From positions 1 through 64,000 of the forward strand of contig CAKVCK010000006.1 in NCBI GenBank assembly GCA_934725575.1: a stretch of DNA of 64,000 nucleotides, written 5' to 3'. A model generated the notes under the pieces. It saw only the letters and a list, made by a program, of their open reading frames with translations. It did not search any database and was not told where the DNA came from. Origin of the DNA: an uncultured Bacteroidales bacterium. GTDB taxonomy: Bacteria > Bacteroidota > Bacteroidia > Bacteroidales > UBA932. Position 1 is the stretch's first letter. Every line of letters starts with the position of its first letter. The translations under genes and the position numbers were made by a program. Below, piece by piece: positions 51,881 to 60,916 of the stretch.

Positions 51881-51998
51881 AAAGATTATTCCCTCCTGGC
51901 AACGTCTCGCTACGCTCGACCCCACCGCTCACTTTGTGAGCGGTCCCCCCTCTTACGAGGCTGAGGGTGGCCACGGTTGCCGGGAGGGAATAATCTTT
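51881..51998. terminator. Large structured terminator between glmM and the DUF1343 gene
   Basis: Outer 24-nt arms (51881-51904 with 51974-51998) differ at a few positions. Inside lies a perfect 9-bp hairpin (ACCGCTCAC at 51924-51932 with 51936-51944) and a CTC/GAG stem. It starts right after the glmM stop on the minus strand. Confidence 0.7.
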
Positions 51999-53456
51999 TT
52001 ATTTATTATCAATAACCTTTTTAGCAATAGCGATCACCTCGTTGGCGAGCGACTCAGCGGCGGCGAGGGTCGGGGCCTCTGAATATATGCGGATGATCGG
52101 CTCGGTGTTGGAGCGGCGGAGGTGAACCCACTGACGCTTGGACTCGAAGCTGATCTTCACGCCGTCTATGTCATTGATGTCCTCTTTGGAATATGCCTTC
52201 TTCATCTCATCCAAGATCTTGTCGATCAGTGCCTTGTCGCTCAACTCGATCTTGTTCTTCGCGATGTGGTACTCCGGGTAGGTCTTCTTGAGCTCGCTCA
52301 CCTTCATCTTCTTGTGGGCAAGGTTGGAGAGAAATAGCGCCACACCGACCATAGCGTCACGGCCATAGTGGATTGCCGGGTAGATGACCCCTCCGTTGCC
52401 TTCTCCACCGATCAGGGCACCGGTCTCGCGCATCTTCGTGGTGACGTTGACCTCACCGACAGCCGAGGCGTGATATTCACCGCCATATTCCTCGGTCACA
52501 TCCCGCAGGGCGCGGCTGGAAGAGAGGTTCGAGCAGGAAACCGGTTTGTATGGAGCAGTGACTTCCTCAAGGGTTTTGCCCTCTTTCTTGGCGATGGCGG
52601 CGGCTCTTTCAAAGAGGTAGCTCGCCACGCTCACGAGGGTATATTCCTCGACAAACGGCTCGCCGTTCTCGCAGATGAACGCCAGGCGGTCCACGTCAGG
52701 ATCGACGGAGATTCCGAGGTCGGCATTTTCCTTGACAACGGTTTCGCTCAATTCTGTCAGGTTCTTTGGAAGTGGCTCTGGGTTGTGGGCGAAGTCGCCG
52801 GTCGGATCGCAGTTTAGTTTGACGCACTCCACGCCGAGTCTCTCCAGAAGGCGAGGCATTATGATTCCGCCGACAGAGTTGATGGCATCCAGCACAACCT
52901 TGAAATGAGCGTCCTTGATGGCCTGGACATCAACGGCTTCAAGAGCCATAACGGCATCCAGATGCTCGTCGGTGTAGTCGTGCTCGGTCACGTGTCCGAG
53001 GTCGTCAACGTCGGCGAAATTAAAGTCCTCGGTCTCGGCAAGGTCAAGGATTGCCTGACCTTCGGCCGCCGTGAGGAACTCTCCGCGGTCGTTGAGAAGC
53101 TTGAGGGCGTTCCACTGGCGAGGGTTGTGTGAGGCCGTGAGGATGATTCCGCCGTCGGCCTTGGCGAAGGTCACGGCCATCTCTGTGGTCGGGGTGGAGG
53201 CGAAACCGATCTTCACCACATCAATGCCGCAGGCCATCAGAGAGCCTATGACAAGGTTCTCGACCATCGCACCGGACAGCCTTGCGTCCTTGCCGACGAC
53301 GATCTTGTACTTCTCACCGTTCGGCTGCGGCTTCCTTGAAGGAAGGGTGGCGCAGTAGGCGTAGGTGAACTTTACGATATCAATAGGAGAAAGCCCGTCT
53401 CCGGGCTTTCCTCCAATAGTTCCGCGTATGCCGGAAATTGATTTTATCAGCGACAT
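51999..53456 (-). CDS. glmM: Phosphoglucosamine mutase
   Basis: Converts glucosamine-6-P to glucosamine-1-P for UDP-GlcNAc, cell wall and LPS; 485 residues. Phosphohexomutase motifs in order: the N-terminal SGIRGTIGG, the active-site phosphoserine Ser109 in LTASHNP, the metal loop DPDVDRLA near 255, the sugar-binding GGEGNGGVI (GEGNGG in place of the GEESGH of related mutases) and the phosphate-binding RRSNTEPIIRIYSE at the C-terminus. It is slightly longer than E. coli GlmM. The REP-like element at 53495 separates it from the V-ATPase operon. Confidence 0.88.
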   Translation of the reverse strand: MSLIKSISGIRGTIGGKPGDGLSPIDIVKFTYAYCATLPSRKPQPNGEKYKIVVGKDARLSGAMVENLVIGSLMACGIDVVKIGFASTPTTEMAVTFAKADGGIILTASHNPRQWNALKLLNDRGEFLTAAEGQAILDLAETEDFNFADVDDLGHVTEHDYTDEHLDAVMALEAVDVQAIKDAHFKVVLDAINSVGGIIMPRLLERLGVECVKLNCDPTGDFAHNPEPLPKNLTELSETVVKENADLGISVDPDVDRLAFICENGEPFVEEYTLVSVASYLFERAAAIAKKEGKTLEEVTAPYKPVSCSNLSSSRALRDVTEEYGGEYHASAVGEVNVTTKMRETGALIGGEGNGGVIYPAIHYGRDAMVGVALFLSNLAHKKMKVSELKKTYPEYHIAKNKIELSDKALIDKILDEMKKAYSKEDINDIDGVKISFESKRQWVHLRRSNTEPIIRIYSEAPTLAAAESLANEVIAIAKKVIDNK

Positions 53457-53494
53457 ATTGTGCTGTTTTATTGTTCTGTTTGTCGTTAGACGGA

Positions 53495-53549
53495 CCCTTC
53501 GACAAACTCAGGGACCACCTTGAAAATGGTCGCTGAGCCTGTCGAAGCG
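53495..53549. repeat. REP-like hairpin, copy 4
   Basis: CCCTTCGACAAACTCAGGGA (53495-53514) pairs with the arm at about 53530-53549 (GTCGCTGAGCCTGTCGAAGC) through several wobble pairs. It lies between the V-ATPase subunit K stop and glmM. Confidence 0.65.
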
Positions 53550-53555
53550 ACGAAA

Positions 53556-53975
53556 CTAAGCCATGATGGCTCCGACGAGGCCAAGGATGGCGTAGAACTC
53601 AGGAAGGGCGGCGTAGATAAGTGTGTTGGTGAACACGTCGTGCCCCTGGCTGATGCCGACGATACCGTTGGCGCTGACCATACCCTGACGGATCGCTGAG
53701 ATCATACATACAAGACCTACAGAGATTCCGACACCGAACATCAGCGGACCCTGGGCGGCGAAATCCTTGCCCAGCCACATGAAGAACGCCACGAATCCGT
53801 AGATACCCTGCGTTGCGGGAAGGGCTGAAAGTACCATGTAGTTTCCTGACTTCTCTGGGTTTACCTTGAGAGCTCCTTCAGCGGCGTTGCCGGCGATGGT
53901 CGTTCCGATGGAAGAGCCGATTCCTGAAAGGGCCAGCATAAGGCCCAGTCCGAGATAACCTAAAATTTCGTTCAT
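53556..53975 (-). CDS. ntpK: V-type ATPase subunit K (membrane rotor ring)
   Basis: 139 residues forming two alpha-helical hairpins (four helices), the duplicated V-type c subunit. Ion-binding residues match the sodium type known from Enterococcus hirae NtpK: Thr55-Gln56 in LPATQG, Gln97 in AIRQG and Glu126 in LPEFYAILG. Only the second hairpin carries the acidic residue, as expected for V-type. The spacing Gln97 to Glu126 (29) equals that between the matching residues in the Enterococcus protein as I recall it. It is the last gene of the operon, 24 nt after subunit I. Confidence 0.92.
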   Translation of the reverse strand: MNEILGYLGLGLMLALSGIGSSIGTTIAGNAAEGALKVNPEKSGNYMVLSALPATQGIYGFVAFFMWLGKDFAAQGPLMFGVGISVGLVCMISAIRQGMVSANGIVGISQGHDVFTNTLIYAALPEFYAILGLVGAIMA

Positions 53976-53999
53976 AATGATTTGATGTTTATTTTGTTA

Positions 54000-55838
54000 T
54001 TATTTATTATCGTTTGTCGTCAGCGGGCTGTAGGCCTTGCCGGTCCCTTCATAGCCGCTGTTCTTGAAGAACTCAAGGAAGTTGAGTCGGAGAGGATGCA
54101 CGAAGGCTCCAAGGCAGCACATCGCGAGGTTCAGGACGTGGCCGAAACCGACGATGAGGGCGAAGCAGATGATGTTCACTCCCGGAACATCAATCCCATA
54201 GACAGAAAGTCCCAGCTCGTTGAACGCGTTGCCAAGCATACCTCCGGCGAGTCCGAGCGCGTAGAGACGCAGGTAACTCAGAACGTCGCCGAGAAGTCCT
54301 GTGACGGTGTTGTAGGTCTCGTAGAGGCCTGAGCCGATGTTTGCCAGCGGATTCCTGTGGAGATCGTTAAGGAGGAATATTCCCAGACCAGAGACCACAC
54401 CGAGCACGATGATTATCCATTTGGTGACGGCGGAGTCGATTACACCGGCGAGGGCGAAGCCGCCCACGATGACACCTCCCACGATCAGCAGGGTCCATCC
54501 GATGGTGCCGAGCGAGTTCAGCAGACCGTTGCGCTTGACGGCGTAGGCGGTCTTGAGAAGCATCGCGACACTGATGTGGGTGATACCGATCAGGATCGAG
54601 AACAGCATCTGCGCGTCATAGCCGGCAACCGTACCCTGGATCATACATTTCTTGATCCAGTCCGGAACCCAAGCCGCGGTGGATGTGTCCATTCCGAAGA
54701 ATGTATGCAGGATTGTTCCCATCACGATGGTCGCGACACCGAGTGTGGTGACGAGCGGAGCCATCGAGCCGATGAATCCCTTGGCCTTCCTCATCGCAAG
54801 TCCGATGATGGCGAGGGCGATACCGTATCCCGCGTCACCCATACACATGGCGAAGAAGAGGGTGAAGAATATGGAGATGCACGGAGTCGGGTCGAACTCG
54901 TCGTAGGCCGGGCGGCCGTACATGTCTGTCAGCACCGTGAACATCTTCACGAACTTGTTCTCCTTGAACTTGATAGGTGGATTGTCGTCCTTCACTGCCT
55001 CCTCCTTGAAATAGACGATGTCCATCTTGTCGAACTCGGCGCAAAGGGTCGCGTCATTCTCCACCGGAGCGAAGCCGATGAAAGTTGTGATCAGATCCTC
55101 GGCGGCCTTCCCAGCACCTGCGTCAGCGAGGTACAGCTGAAGGGCTGCGACATCCTCGTCGCACTTGCGGAGCATTTCAGGAATATATTCCTTCAGCTCC
55201 TGAAGCCTTGCCTTGCAGGTGATGATCCTTTCCATCAGGGCAGTGACCTTCCTTTCGGCGGACCTGAGATCCCCTTCCGGAGCGGCGCATTCCTCGACCG
55301 GCAATGAATATGCAGGATCATCTGAAATGGTGATGAACCAGACATTCCTGCCGTCATCGAACACTTCCTGAAGCGGATAGAGATTCGCCCAGGACGGATC
55401 GTAGGCCTTCTTGGAAACATTATACCAACGGACCTTGTAGCCCTTTGCCTTCAACGCGTCGAGGGCGGAGCTGTCGTAGCATCCCCAAGGCCTTCTGCTT
55501 TCGACATCCTTGCGGGCCTGCGCCAGCTCGTTCCTCAGAACGTCCAGCTTTGTGGAATATTCCTTGAAACTCTCCAGAGGGTTGTCGTACTTGGCGTCCG
55601 CATCGACCTCGGCCTCGATTTTCTCAAGGTCAGGATCCTGCGAGTAGTCAAGAGATTCCAGTTTGGAGGCGGCCTTCTTCAGCTCGTTGGTCATCGAGAG
55701 GAGCGCGGCGGAACGTTCGTCCACCGGCTTTGAGGACCTTGTGATGTCCACAAGCCCCAGTTCCTGCAAGCGTCTGAGGAATTCTTCAGTCTTCCCGCTG
55801 AGAAGAATGAAGGAATATTTAGTCATTTTCTCAATCAT
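54000..55838 (-). CDS. ntpI: V-type ATPase subunit I (stator membrane subunit)
   Basis: 612 residues: a cytoplasmic helical N-terminal half (to about 315) and seven or eight membrane helices in the C-terminal half. The ion-channel arginine lies in the DVLSYLRLYALGLA segment (near residue 535), the usual site in subunit I/a, and FVHPLRLNFLEFFKNSGYEG is the conserved C-terminal motif. It bears the half-channels facing the K ring. Its ATG lies 8 nt inside the subunit D gene (55831-55838), so translation is coupled. Confidence 0.95.
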   Translation of the reverse strand: MIEKMTKYSFILLSGKTEEFLRRLQELGLVDITRSSKPVDERSAALLSMTNELKKAASKLESLDYSQDPDLEKIEAEVDADAKYDNPLESFKEYSTKLDVLRNELAQARKDVESRRPWGCYDSSALDALKAKGYKVRWYNVSKKAYDPSWANLYPLQEVFDDGRNVWFITISDDPAYSLPVEECAAPEGDLRSAERKVTALMERIITCKARLQELKEYIPEMLRKCDEDVAALQLYLADAGAGKAAEDLITTFIGFAPVENDATLCAEFDKMDIVYFKEEAVKDDNPPIKFKENKFVKMFTVLTDMYGRPAYDEFDPTPCISIFFTLFFAMCMGDAGYGIALAIIGLAMRKAKGFIGSMAPLVTTLGVATIVMGTILHTFFGMDTSTAAWVPDWIKKCMIQGTVAGYDAQMLFSILIGITHISVAMLLKTAYAVKRNGLLNSLGTIGWTLLIVGGVIVGGFALAGVIDSAVTKWIIIVLGVVSGLGIFLLNDLHRNPLANIGSGLYETYNTVTGLLGDVLSYLRLYALGLAGGMLGNAFNELGLSVYGIDVPGVNIICFALIVGFGHVLNLAMCCLGAFVHPLRLNFLEFFKNSGYEGTGKAYSPLTTNDNK

Positions 55839-56457
55839 TGCCGCTTTCCTCCATTACTTCTTCCGTCTCTTCCTCAGCGTGGCGCTGCTTGACGATCTTG
55901 GACGAGGCCTTGCTCAGGTTCTCCTCGTCCTCCATGTAGCGCTTGATCTTGCGGATGGCCTCCTGGTACCCCGGGATCTGCACCTTCTCGTACAGATTCA
56001 CCTTCTGCGTGGTCTTCTTCCTTTGGAAATCCAGGATGCGGCGCTTCTCCTTGTAAACTTCGGACTCGATCCCGAGCCTGGACAGTTCCTTGAGGATGGC
56101 CACGCCGTCAATGTACCACGCCGGCTTGATGAACGTGTTGAACGGGCTGATCTCGTAGCGTATGCTCTTGAGCTCCGGACACTTGACACCGGCGACCTTC
56201 ACGGTCACGAGGTCGATGTCCACGATCGAGACCAGACCCGGCTCGAACTCGTTCCACAGAGGGGCAAGGTAGTCGTACCTCCTCTCGGCCTCTTCGAGGT
56301 CGCGCAGAAGCTTCTCGCTCTTGTCCTTGGCCTTGCGCACCTCAAGCCTCAGGGCACTCTCCTTGTTCTGCAACGTAGGGAGAGCCTTCTGACGCATCTT
56401 GAGCTGCTTCTGCAGGGTGTTAAGCGCGGTTTTGTTGTATTGAAACTTGATAGGCAT
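55831..56457 (-). CDS. ntpD: V-type ATPase subunit D (central stalk)
   Basis: 208 residues. Almost entirely helical, with long coiled-coil N- and C-terminal helices that form the rotor shaft inside the A3B3 head: KFQYNKTALNTLQKQLKMRQKALPTLQNKES at the N-terminus and RYMEDEENLSKASSKIVK near the end. It overlaps subunit I at its 3' end and shares one base with the B subunit stop at its start (56457). Confidence 0.9.
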   Translation of the reverse strand: MPIKFQYNKTALNTLQKQLKMRQKALPTLQNKESALRLEVRKAKDKSEKLLRDLEEAERRYDYLAPLWNEFEPGLVSIVDIDLVTVKVAGVKCPELKSIRYEISPFNTFIKPAWYIDGVAILKELSRLGIESEVYKEKRRILDFQRKKTTQKVNLYEKVQIPGYQEAIRKIKRYMEDEENLSKASSKIVKQRHAEEETEEVMEESGND

Positions 56458-57779
56458 TACTTACCTTTCCAGTATTTGTCGATCAATGATTGCTTGATTC
56501 CGGTCTCGGCCTTGGTGAAGTACTTGCCGAACAGTTCCCAGGCCGTGTCGAGCATCTCGGTGATGGAGATGTTGACATCGATGGAAAGAAGTCTGGTGGC
56601 ATATTCCTTGGCATAGTCGAGACAGCGGTGGTCGTAGTCGGAGAGGTCGAAACCGTTCTCCAGCTTGGTCTTCGCGTTCTGTGCGTCAGCGTACAGACGC
56701 ACTCCGGCGTTCATCACCTGGCTGTGGTCCTCGCGGGTCTTTACGTTCTGTACCCTCTGCTTGAGCCTGGAAAGGGAACGGAACGGGTCGATGATGATCT
56801 TTCCTGAGTCGGAATCGGCGCGGAGGAACAGCTGTCCCTCGGTGATGTAACCGGTGTTGTCAGGAATGGCGTGGGTGATGTCGCCGTCGTTCAGGGTGGT
56901 CACGGCGATGATCGTGATGGATCCCTCGGTAGGGAGCTGCACGGCCTTCTCGTAGATCTTGGCGAGATCCGAGTAAAGGGATCCCGGCATGGAGTCCTTG
57001 GAAGGGATCTGGTCCATACGGTTCGACACGATGGAGAGAGCGTCAGCGTAGAGGGTCATGTCCGTGAGCAGCACGAGCACCTTCTCGTTCTTGTCAACGG
57101 CGAAGTACTCGGCGGTCGCAAGAGCCATATCCGGAACCAGAAGCCGCTCGACTGGCGGGTCTTCGGTCGTGTTGACGAAGCAGATTATCCTGTCAAGCGC
57201 TCCGGCGCTCTCGAAGGCCTGGCGGAAGAACAGGTAGTCGTCGTTGGAAAGACCCATACCGCCGAGGATGATCTTGTCCACGTCGGCTCTCAGGGCCACA
57301 TCGGCCATAACCTGGTTGTAAGGCTGGTCAGGGTCGGCGAAGAACGGAATCTTCTGTCCGGACACGATCGTGTTGTTGAGGTCGATGCCGGCGATACCGG
57401 TCGGGATCAACTCCGACGGCTGGCGTCTCTTGTAAGGGTTCACGGACGGCCCGCCGATCTCCCTTTCCTCGCCCTCCACCTCAGGACCTCCATCGATAGG
57501 CTTTCCGTAGGCGTTGAAGAAACGTCCGGAGAGCTGATCGCTGACCTTGAGTGTAGGAGGCTCGCCGAGGAAAGTCACCTCAGCGTTGGTCGGAATGCCT
57601 TCCGTGCCTGAGAACACCTGGAGGGTCACCATGTCACCCTTGGTCTTCACGACCTGGGCAAGTTTGCCGCCGACCACGGCAAGCTCGTCATTGGAAACTC
57701 CCTTGGCCTTGAGTGAAACGGTGGCCTTGGTGATGGCTTCCAGCTTTGTGTATATTCTTTGATAAGCCTTATTTGCCAT
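56457..57779 (-). CDS. ntpB: V-type ATPase subunit B (non-catalytic)
   Basis: 440 residues. Conserved regions of the non-catalytic subunit are present: NPYKRRQPSELIPTGIAGID, the degenerate nucleotide loop GQKIPFFADPDQPYNQ (no Walker A Lys), and DMTLYADALSIVSNRMDQIPSKDSMPGSLYSDLA followed by the GSITII strand. It alternates with A subunits in the head. Its start lies 11 nt inside the end of the A gene (57769-57779). Confidence 0.95.
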   Translation of the reverse strand: MANKAYQRIYTKLEAITKATVSLKAKGVSNDELAVVGGKLAQVVKTKGDMVTLQVFSGTEGIPTNAEVTFLGEPPTLKVSDQLSGRFFNAYGKPIDGGPEVEGEEREIGGPSVNPYKRRQPSELIPTGIAGIDLNNTIVSGQKIPFFADPDQPYNQVMADVALRADVDKIILGGMGLSNDDYLFFRQAFESAGALDRIICFVNTTEDPPVERLLVPDMALATAEYFAVDKNEKVLVLLTDMTLYADALSIVSNRMDQIPSKDSMPGSLYSDLAKIYEKAVQLPTEGSITIIAVTTLNDGDITHAIPDNTGYITEGQLFLRADSDSGKIIIDPFRSLSRLKQRVQNVKTREDHSQVMNAGVRLYADAQNAKTKLENGFDLSDYDHRCLDYAKEYATRLLSIDVNISITEMLDTAWELFGKYFTKAETGIKQSLIDKYWKGK

Positions 57780-59523
57780 AGTCTTCGATTAATTTATGGA
57801 TCTTCACAGCATAATTCTCGAATTCCTCGCTGTGGAACTTGGTGTAGTTCATCTGGCGGAGGTCATTGATGAGTTCCTTGAAGAACTCGCGGCACTTCTC
57901 GAAGTCCTCGAAGTCGAAATCGATGCCGCAGATGTCCAGAACGAGATCCAGCATGTATTTCTGACGGTCCATCGGACAGAGGGCGTCGGTCTCGTCGAAC
58001 GCGTCCTGCTGGAGGAACACGAAGTCGATGAGTTCTGACTTCCAGAAACTTACGTGGTATGCTACCGGAACGCCGTCGTCACCGAGGATGTTGATCTGCT
58101 CGTTGGCCTCGCGTCCGCGGCGCAGAAGGTTCTTGGCTTTGGTGACGTTGGCCACCCAGCCATGCTCCACATGCTCGTCGAGCCAGGAGATGATCTCCGG
58201 GTACTCAAGGTACTTTGAATATGACTCGATCGGGTTGACGGCAGGGTACCTCTTCTGGTCGGCGCGGTTCTGCTCCAGTCCGTAGAAGCACCTTGCTGCC
58301 TTCTTGGTGGACTCGGTCACAGGCTCCTTGAGGTTACCGCCGGCAGGGGAGACCGTTCCGATGAAGGTGACGGCCCCGGTCTTGCCGTTGTTCAGGACGA
58401 CCATTCCGGCGCGGGCGTAGAAGTTCGAGATGATGGCTGAAAGGTCAACCGGGAAGGCGTCCGCTCCCGGAAGCTCCTCCATACGGTTGGACATCTCCCT
58501 CAGTGCCTGTGCCCAGCGGGAGGTCGAGTCGGCCAGCAGGAGGCACTTCAGTCCCATCGCCCTGTAATATTCACAGATCGTCATCGCCGTGTAGACCGAG
58601 GCCTCACGAGCGGCGACAGGCATGTTCGAGGTGTTGCAGATGATGGTGGTACGCTCCATCAGGTGGCGGCCGGTGTGAGGGTCGATGAGCTCAGGGAACT
58701 CGGAGAAGATCTCCACGACCTCGTTGGCGCGCTCTCCGCAGGCGGCCATCACGATCACGTCGGCCTCGCCCTGCTTGGCGATGGCGTGCTGGAGCACGGT
58801 CTTGCCGCATCCGAAAGGTCCCGGGATGAATCCGGTGCCGCCCTCGGCGATAGGGTTGAACGTGTCGATGCAGCGTACGCCGGTCTCCATGATCTTCTGT
58901 GGCCTCGGTTTCTCCTGGTAGGCCTTTACGGCGACCTTGACAGGCCATTTCTGAGTCATCGTGACGTAGGTTTCCTCGCCGTCGGCTCCGGTCAGCACCG
59001 CGACAACCATGTCGATGTTGTACTTGCCGGCCTCGGCGATCTTCTTCACGGTGTACTCGCCCTTGAACGAGAACGGCACCATGATCTTGTGAGGCAGCCA
59101 GCCTTCCTTCACCTCTCCGAGCCAGTCGGCGGCGGTGACCTTGTCACCTTCCTTGGCGATAGGGGTGAAGTCCCAAAGTTTCTTGTGATCCAGAGGGTCG
59201 GTGTACTCTCCTCTCTTGAGGAACACCGACTCCATCGTGGTCAGATTGTTCTGGAGACCGTCATAAACGCTGGAGAGAAGACCAGGGCCGAGGGTCACCT
59301 CAAGCATCCTGCCTTCGAACTCCACAGGGTCTCCGTTTTTCAGTCCACGGGTGCTTTCGAACACCTGGACCGAGGTCTTGTCACCGCTTACCTTGATGAC
59401 CTCGGCCAGGAGGGGTGTGCCCGCGAGGGTGATGTAGCAGAGCTCATTCTCCGCCACAGGTCCGTCCACCTGAACCGTCACAAGGTTGGAAACAATTCCT
59501 GTTACCTTTCCTTTTGTCTTCAT
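57769..59523 (-). CDS. ntpA: V-type ATPase subunit A (catalytic)
   Basis: 584 residues, full-length catalytic subunit. Walker A is GPFGCGKT in FIPGPFGCGKTVLQHA (near residues 235-242), the catalytic Glu is in ACGERANEVVE, and Walker B is KCLLLADSTSRWAQALRE. The non-homologous region typical of V-type A (about 120-200) is present. It hydrolyses or makes ATP, driving or driven by rotation of D and the K ring. Confidence 0.97.
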   Translation of the reverse strand: MKTKGKVTGIVSNLVTVQVDGPVAENELCYITLAGTPLLAEVIKVSGDKTSVQVFESTRGLKNGDPVEFEGRMLEVTLGPGLLSSVYDGLQNNLTTMESVFLKRGEYTDPLDHKKLWDFTPIAKEGDKVTAADWLGEVKEGWLPHKIMVPFSFKGEYTVKKIAEAGKYNIDMVVAVLTGADGEETYVTMTQKWPVKVAVKAYQEKPRPQKIMETGVRCIDTFNPIAEGGTGFIPGPFGCGKTVLQHAIAKQGEADVIVMAACGERANEVVEIFSEFPELIDPHTGRHLMERTTIICNTSNMPVAAREASVYTAMTICEYYRAMGLKCLLLADSTSRWAQALREMSNRMEELPGADAFPVDLSAIISNFYARAGMVVLNNGKTGAVTFIGTVSPAGGNLKEPVTESTKKAARCFYGLEQNRADQKRYPAVNPIESYSKYLEYPEIISWLDEHVEHGWVANVTKAKNLLRRGREANEQINILGDDGVPVAYHVSFWKSELIDFVFLQQDAFDETDALCPMDRQKYMLDLVLDICGIDFDFEDFEKCREFFKELINDLRQMNYTKFHSEEFENYAVKIHKLIEDYGK

Positions 59524-59544
59524 ATTCAGTTATTTCAATTTTCG

Positions 59545-60147
59545 TTATTTGGCGGGCTCGTATTTCACGCCCTTGAATGTGCCTCTGACCTCGTTTACGA
59601 GGCGGATGAACATCTCGCGGCCGGTCTTCTCGTCGAGGGCGAACCATCTGCCGATGATGCGCAGCCTTGCGATGAACCCAAGGATGGCCTCAAGGTCGAA
59701 GTAGTCGAATGTGGTGATCTCAAGGATCTTGTCCCACATCAGGGAGTCCAGACCACGCTCGCGGGATAGCAGGTCGGGGGCGTTCAGAGCCTCCTCAAGC
59801 CTCGGTCCTTCCGGAAACTCGCCGGTCTCCAGCTTGATCGTGTCCTGGTCAAGCGGTCTCTCGAAAGCCTTGTTCAGGAAGCGGGCCTTGCCGTTGCGGA
59901 CGTTCAGGTCGAAGGTGTAATATTCCTTCAGGAACCTGTTGCCGTCCTTCAAAGCGGCCTCGTAGAACTCTCTGGTCAGGTTCTCGTCCTTGTAGCCGTC
60001 CAGAAGCCTGTCCACCACCTTGATGTCGGCTTCGCTCAGCTGGGACTTGATCCAATCGACGTAGGTCTCGAAGGATGCGCCCTCCCCGAACTTCCAGTCA
60101 AGCGAGATGGCCGGAAGGCTGGAGATTATGTACTCGTAGTTGTTCAT
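59545..60147 (-). CDS. DUF2764 protein of the V-type ATPase operon
   Basis: 200 residues, helical, no signal or membrane segment. It occupies the place between subunits E and A where other bacteria have subunit C (and F), and DUF2764 is regularly found there in Bacteroidota. The sequence begins MNNYEYIISSLPAISLDW and has a C-terminal FYFDLEAILG-like helix (FDYFDLEAILGFIARL), reminiscent of the socket subunit C/d that sits on the rotor ring. It probably replaces NtpC. Its start overlaps the subunit E stop by one base. Confidence 0.8.
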   Translation of the reverse strand: MNNYEYIISSLPAISLDWKFGEGASFETYVDWIKSQLSEADIKVVDRLLDGYKDENLTREFYEAALKDGNRFLKEYYTFDLNVRNGKARFLNKAFERPLDQDTIKLETGEFPEGPRLEEALNAPDLLSRERGLDSLMWDKILEITTFDYFDLEAILGFIARLRIIGRWFALDEKTGREMFIRLVNEVRGTFKGVKYEPAK

Positions 60148-60755
60148 TACTCGCCGAAGAGTATCTTACGTGTGGCAGGTCTGAGATAGTCGCCGATCAG
60201 AGACTTGAAGGTCTCGTCGGTGAGGCTGATGAAGTAGGAACCGTCCTTAGGTCCGATTGTGAACCCGCCGGCGACCTTCTTGGAAAACTCGGCTGTGACC
60301 CCGCCCTTGAGAGCGCTTGCCAACTCTCCGCTGACAAATGGCTCAAGCTCTTTCTTGAGGTTCTCGGGAAGCACGATGTTGAGGTCAACGGCCTCCTCGG
60401 CGTTGAACTTCTCGGCCACGGCCTTGATCACATCCTTGACGAAGTCGGCTGAAGAAAGGGCTGACGACACCTGCTTGTCTGTCATCTTTCCGACCATAAG
60501 GTTCTCAATGTCCTTTCTGGTGGCCTGTATGCTCTGAACGGCGGCCATCTTCACGTCGCCCTCGACCTTGGTCTTGTAGTCCTCGGCATACTTCTGAGCC
60601 TTCTTGAGAATGGATTCGGCCTCTTTCTTAGCCTCCTCGATGATTTCGGCCGCCTTCTCGTTGGCCTTGGCGAGGATGGCCTCACCCTCTTCCTTACCTT
60701 TTGACAGACCCTCCTTGTAGAGCTTGTCGGTCAGTTCCTGTAGCTTGTTTTCCAT
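60147..60755 (-). CDS. ntpE: V-type ATPase subunit E (peripheral stalk)
   Basis: 202 residues. A long N-terminal coiled coil (about 1-75, Lys/Glu/Ala-rich: EGEAILAKANEKAAEIIEEAKKEAE) and a C-terminal globular part ending SLTDETFKSLIGDYLRPATRKILFGE, the typical foot that binds the head. It is the first gene of the operon, transcribed from the promoter at 60786-60816. No separate G subunit gene is visible. Confidence 0.88.
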   Translation of the reverse strand: MENKLQELTDKLYKEGLSKGKEEGEAILAKANEKAAEIIEEAKKEAESILKKAQKYAEDYKTKVEGDVKMAAVQSIQATRKDIENLMVGKMTDKQVSSALSSADFVKDVIKAVAEKFNAEEAVDLNIVLPENLKKELEPFVSGELASALKGGVTAEFSKKVAGGFTIGPKDGSYFISLTDETFKSLIGDYLRPATRKILFGE

Positions 60756-60785
60756 CTATAATTATGTGTTGAATTTCCAATTTTA

Positions 60786-60816
60786 CAAATATAATCAAAA
60801 GAACCAGCTTGCCAAA
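60786..60816 (-). promoter_or_regulatory. Promoter of the V-type ATPase operon
   Basis: On the minus strand TTTG (60816-60813), a 19-nt spacer and TATATTTG (60793-60786) match the phylum consensus fully. The message would start near 60780, about 25 nt before the subunit E ATG. Confidence 0.75.
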
Positions 60817-60840
60817 ACAATGTAGTAACAAATTAATTGC

Positions 60841-60848
60841 TATATTTG
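60841..60848 (+). promoter_or_regulatory. -7 element for the DUF805 gene
   Basis: TATATTTG is a perfect TAnnTTTG match about 69 nt before ATG 60917, divergent from the ATPase promoter. No convincing TTTG at -33. Confidence 0.4.
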
Positions 60849-60916
60849 TAATATAGTCCTGTTAGATTGAAAATACGCACAATTTGGCATACATTTAAAT
60901 TATAAATTGTAATATT

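Noticed and set aside
54357..55307. Long plus-strand open frames opposite the V-ATPase genes (also 55663-56616, 56871-57611, 58663-59769)
   Set aside because: The minus-strand genes carry unmistakable ATPase motifs in a tight overlapping operon; the plus-strand frames are His/Asp/Glu-rich shadows.
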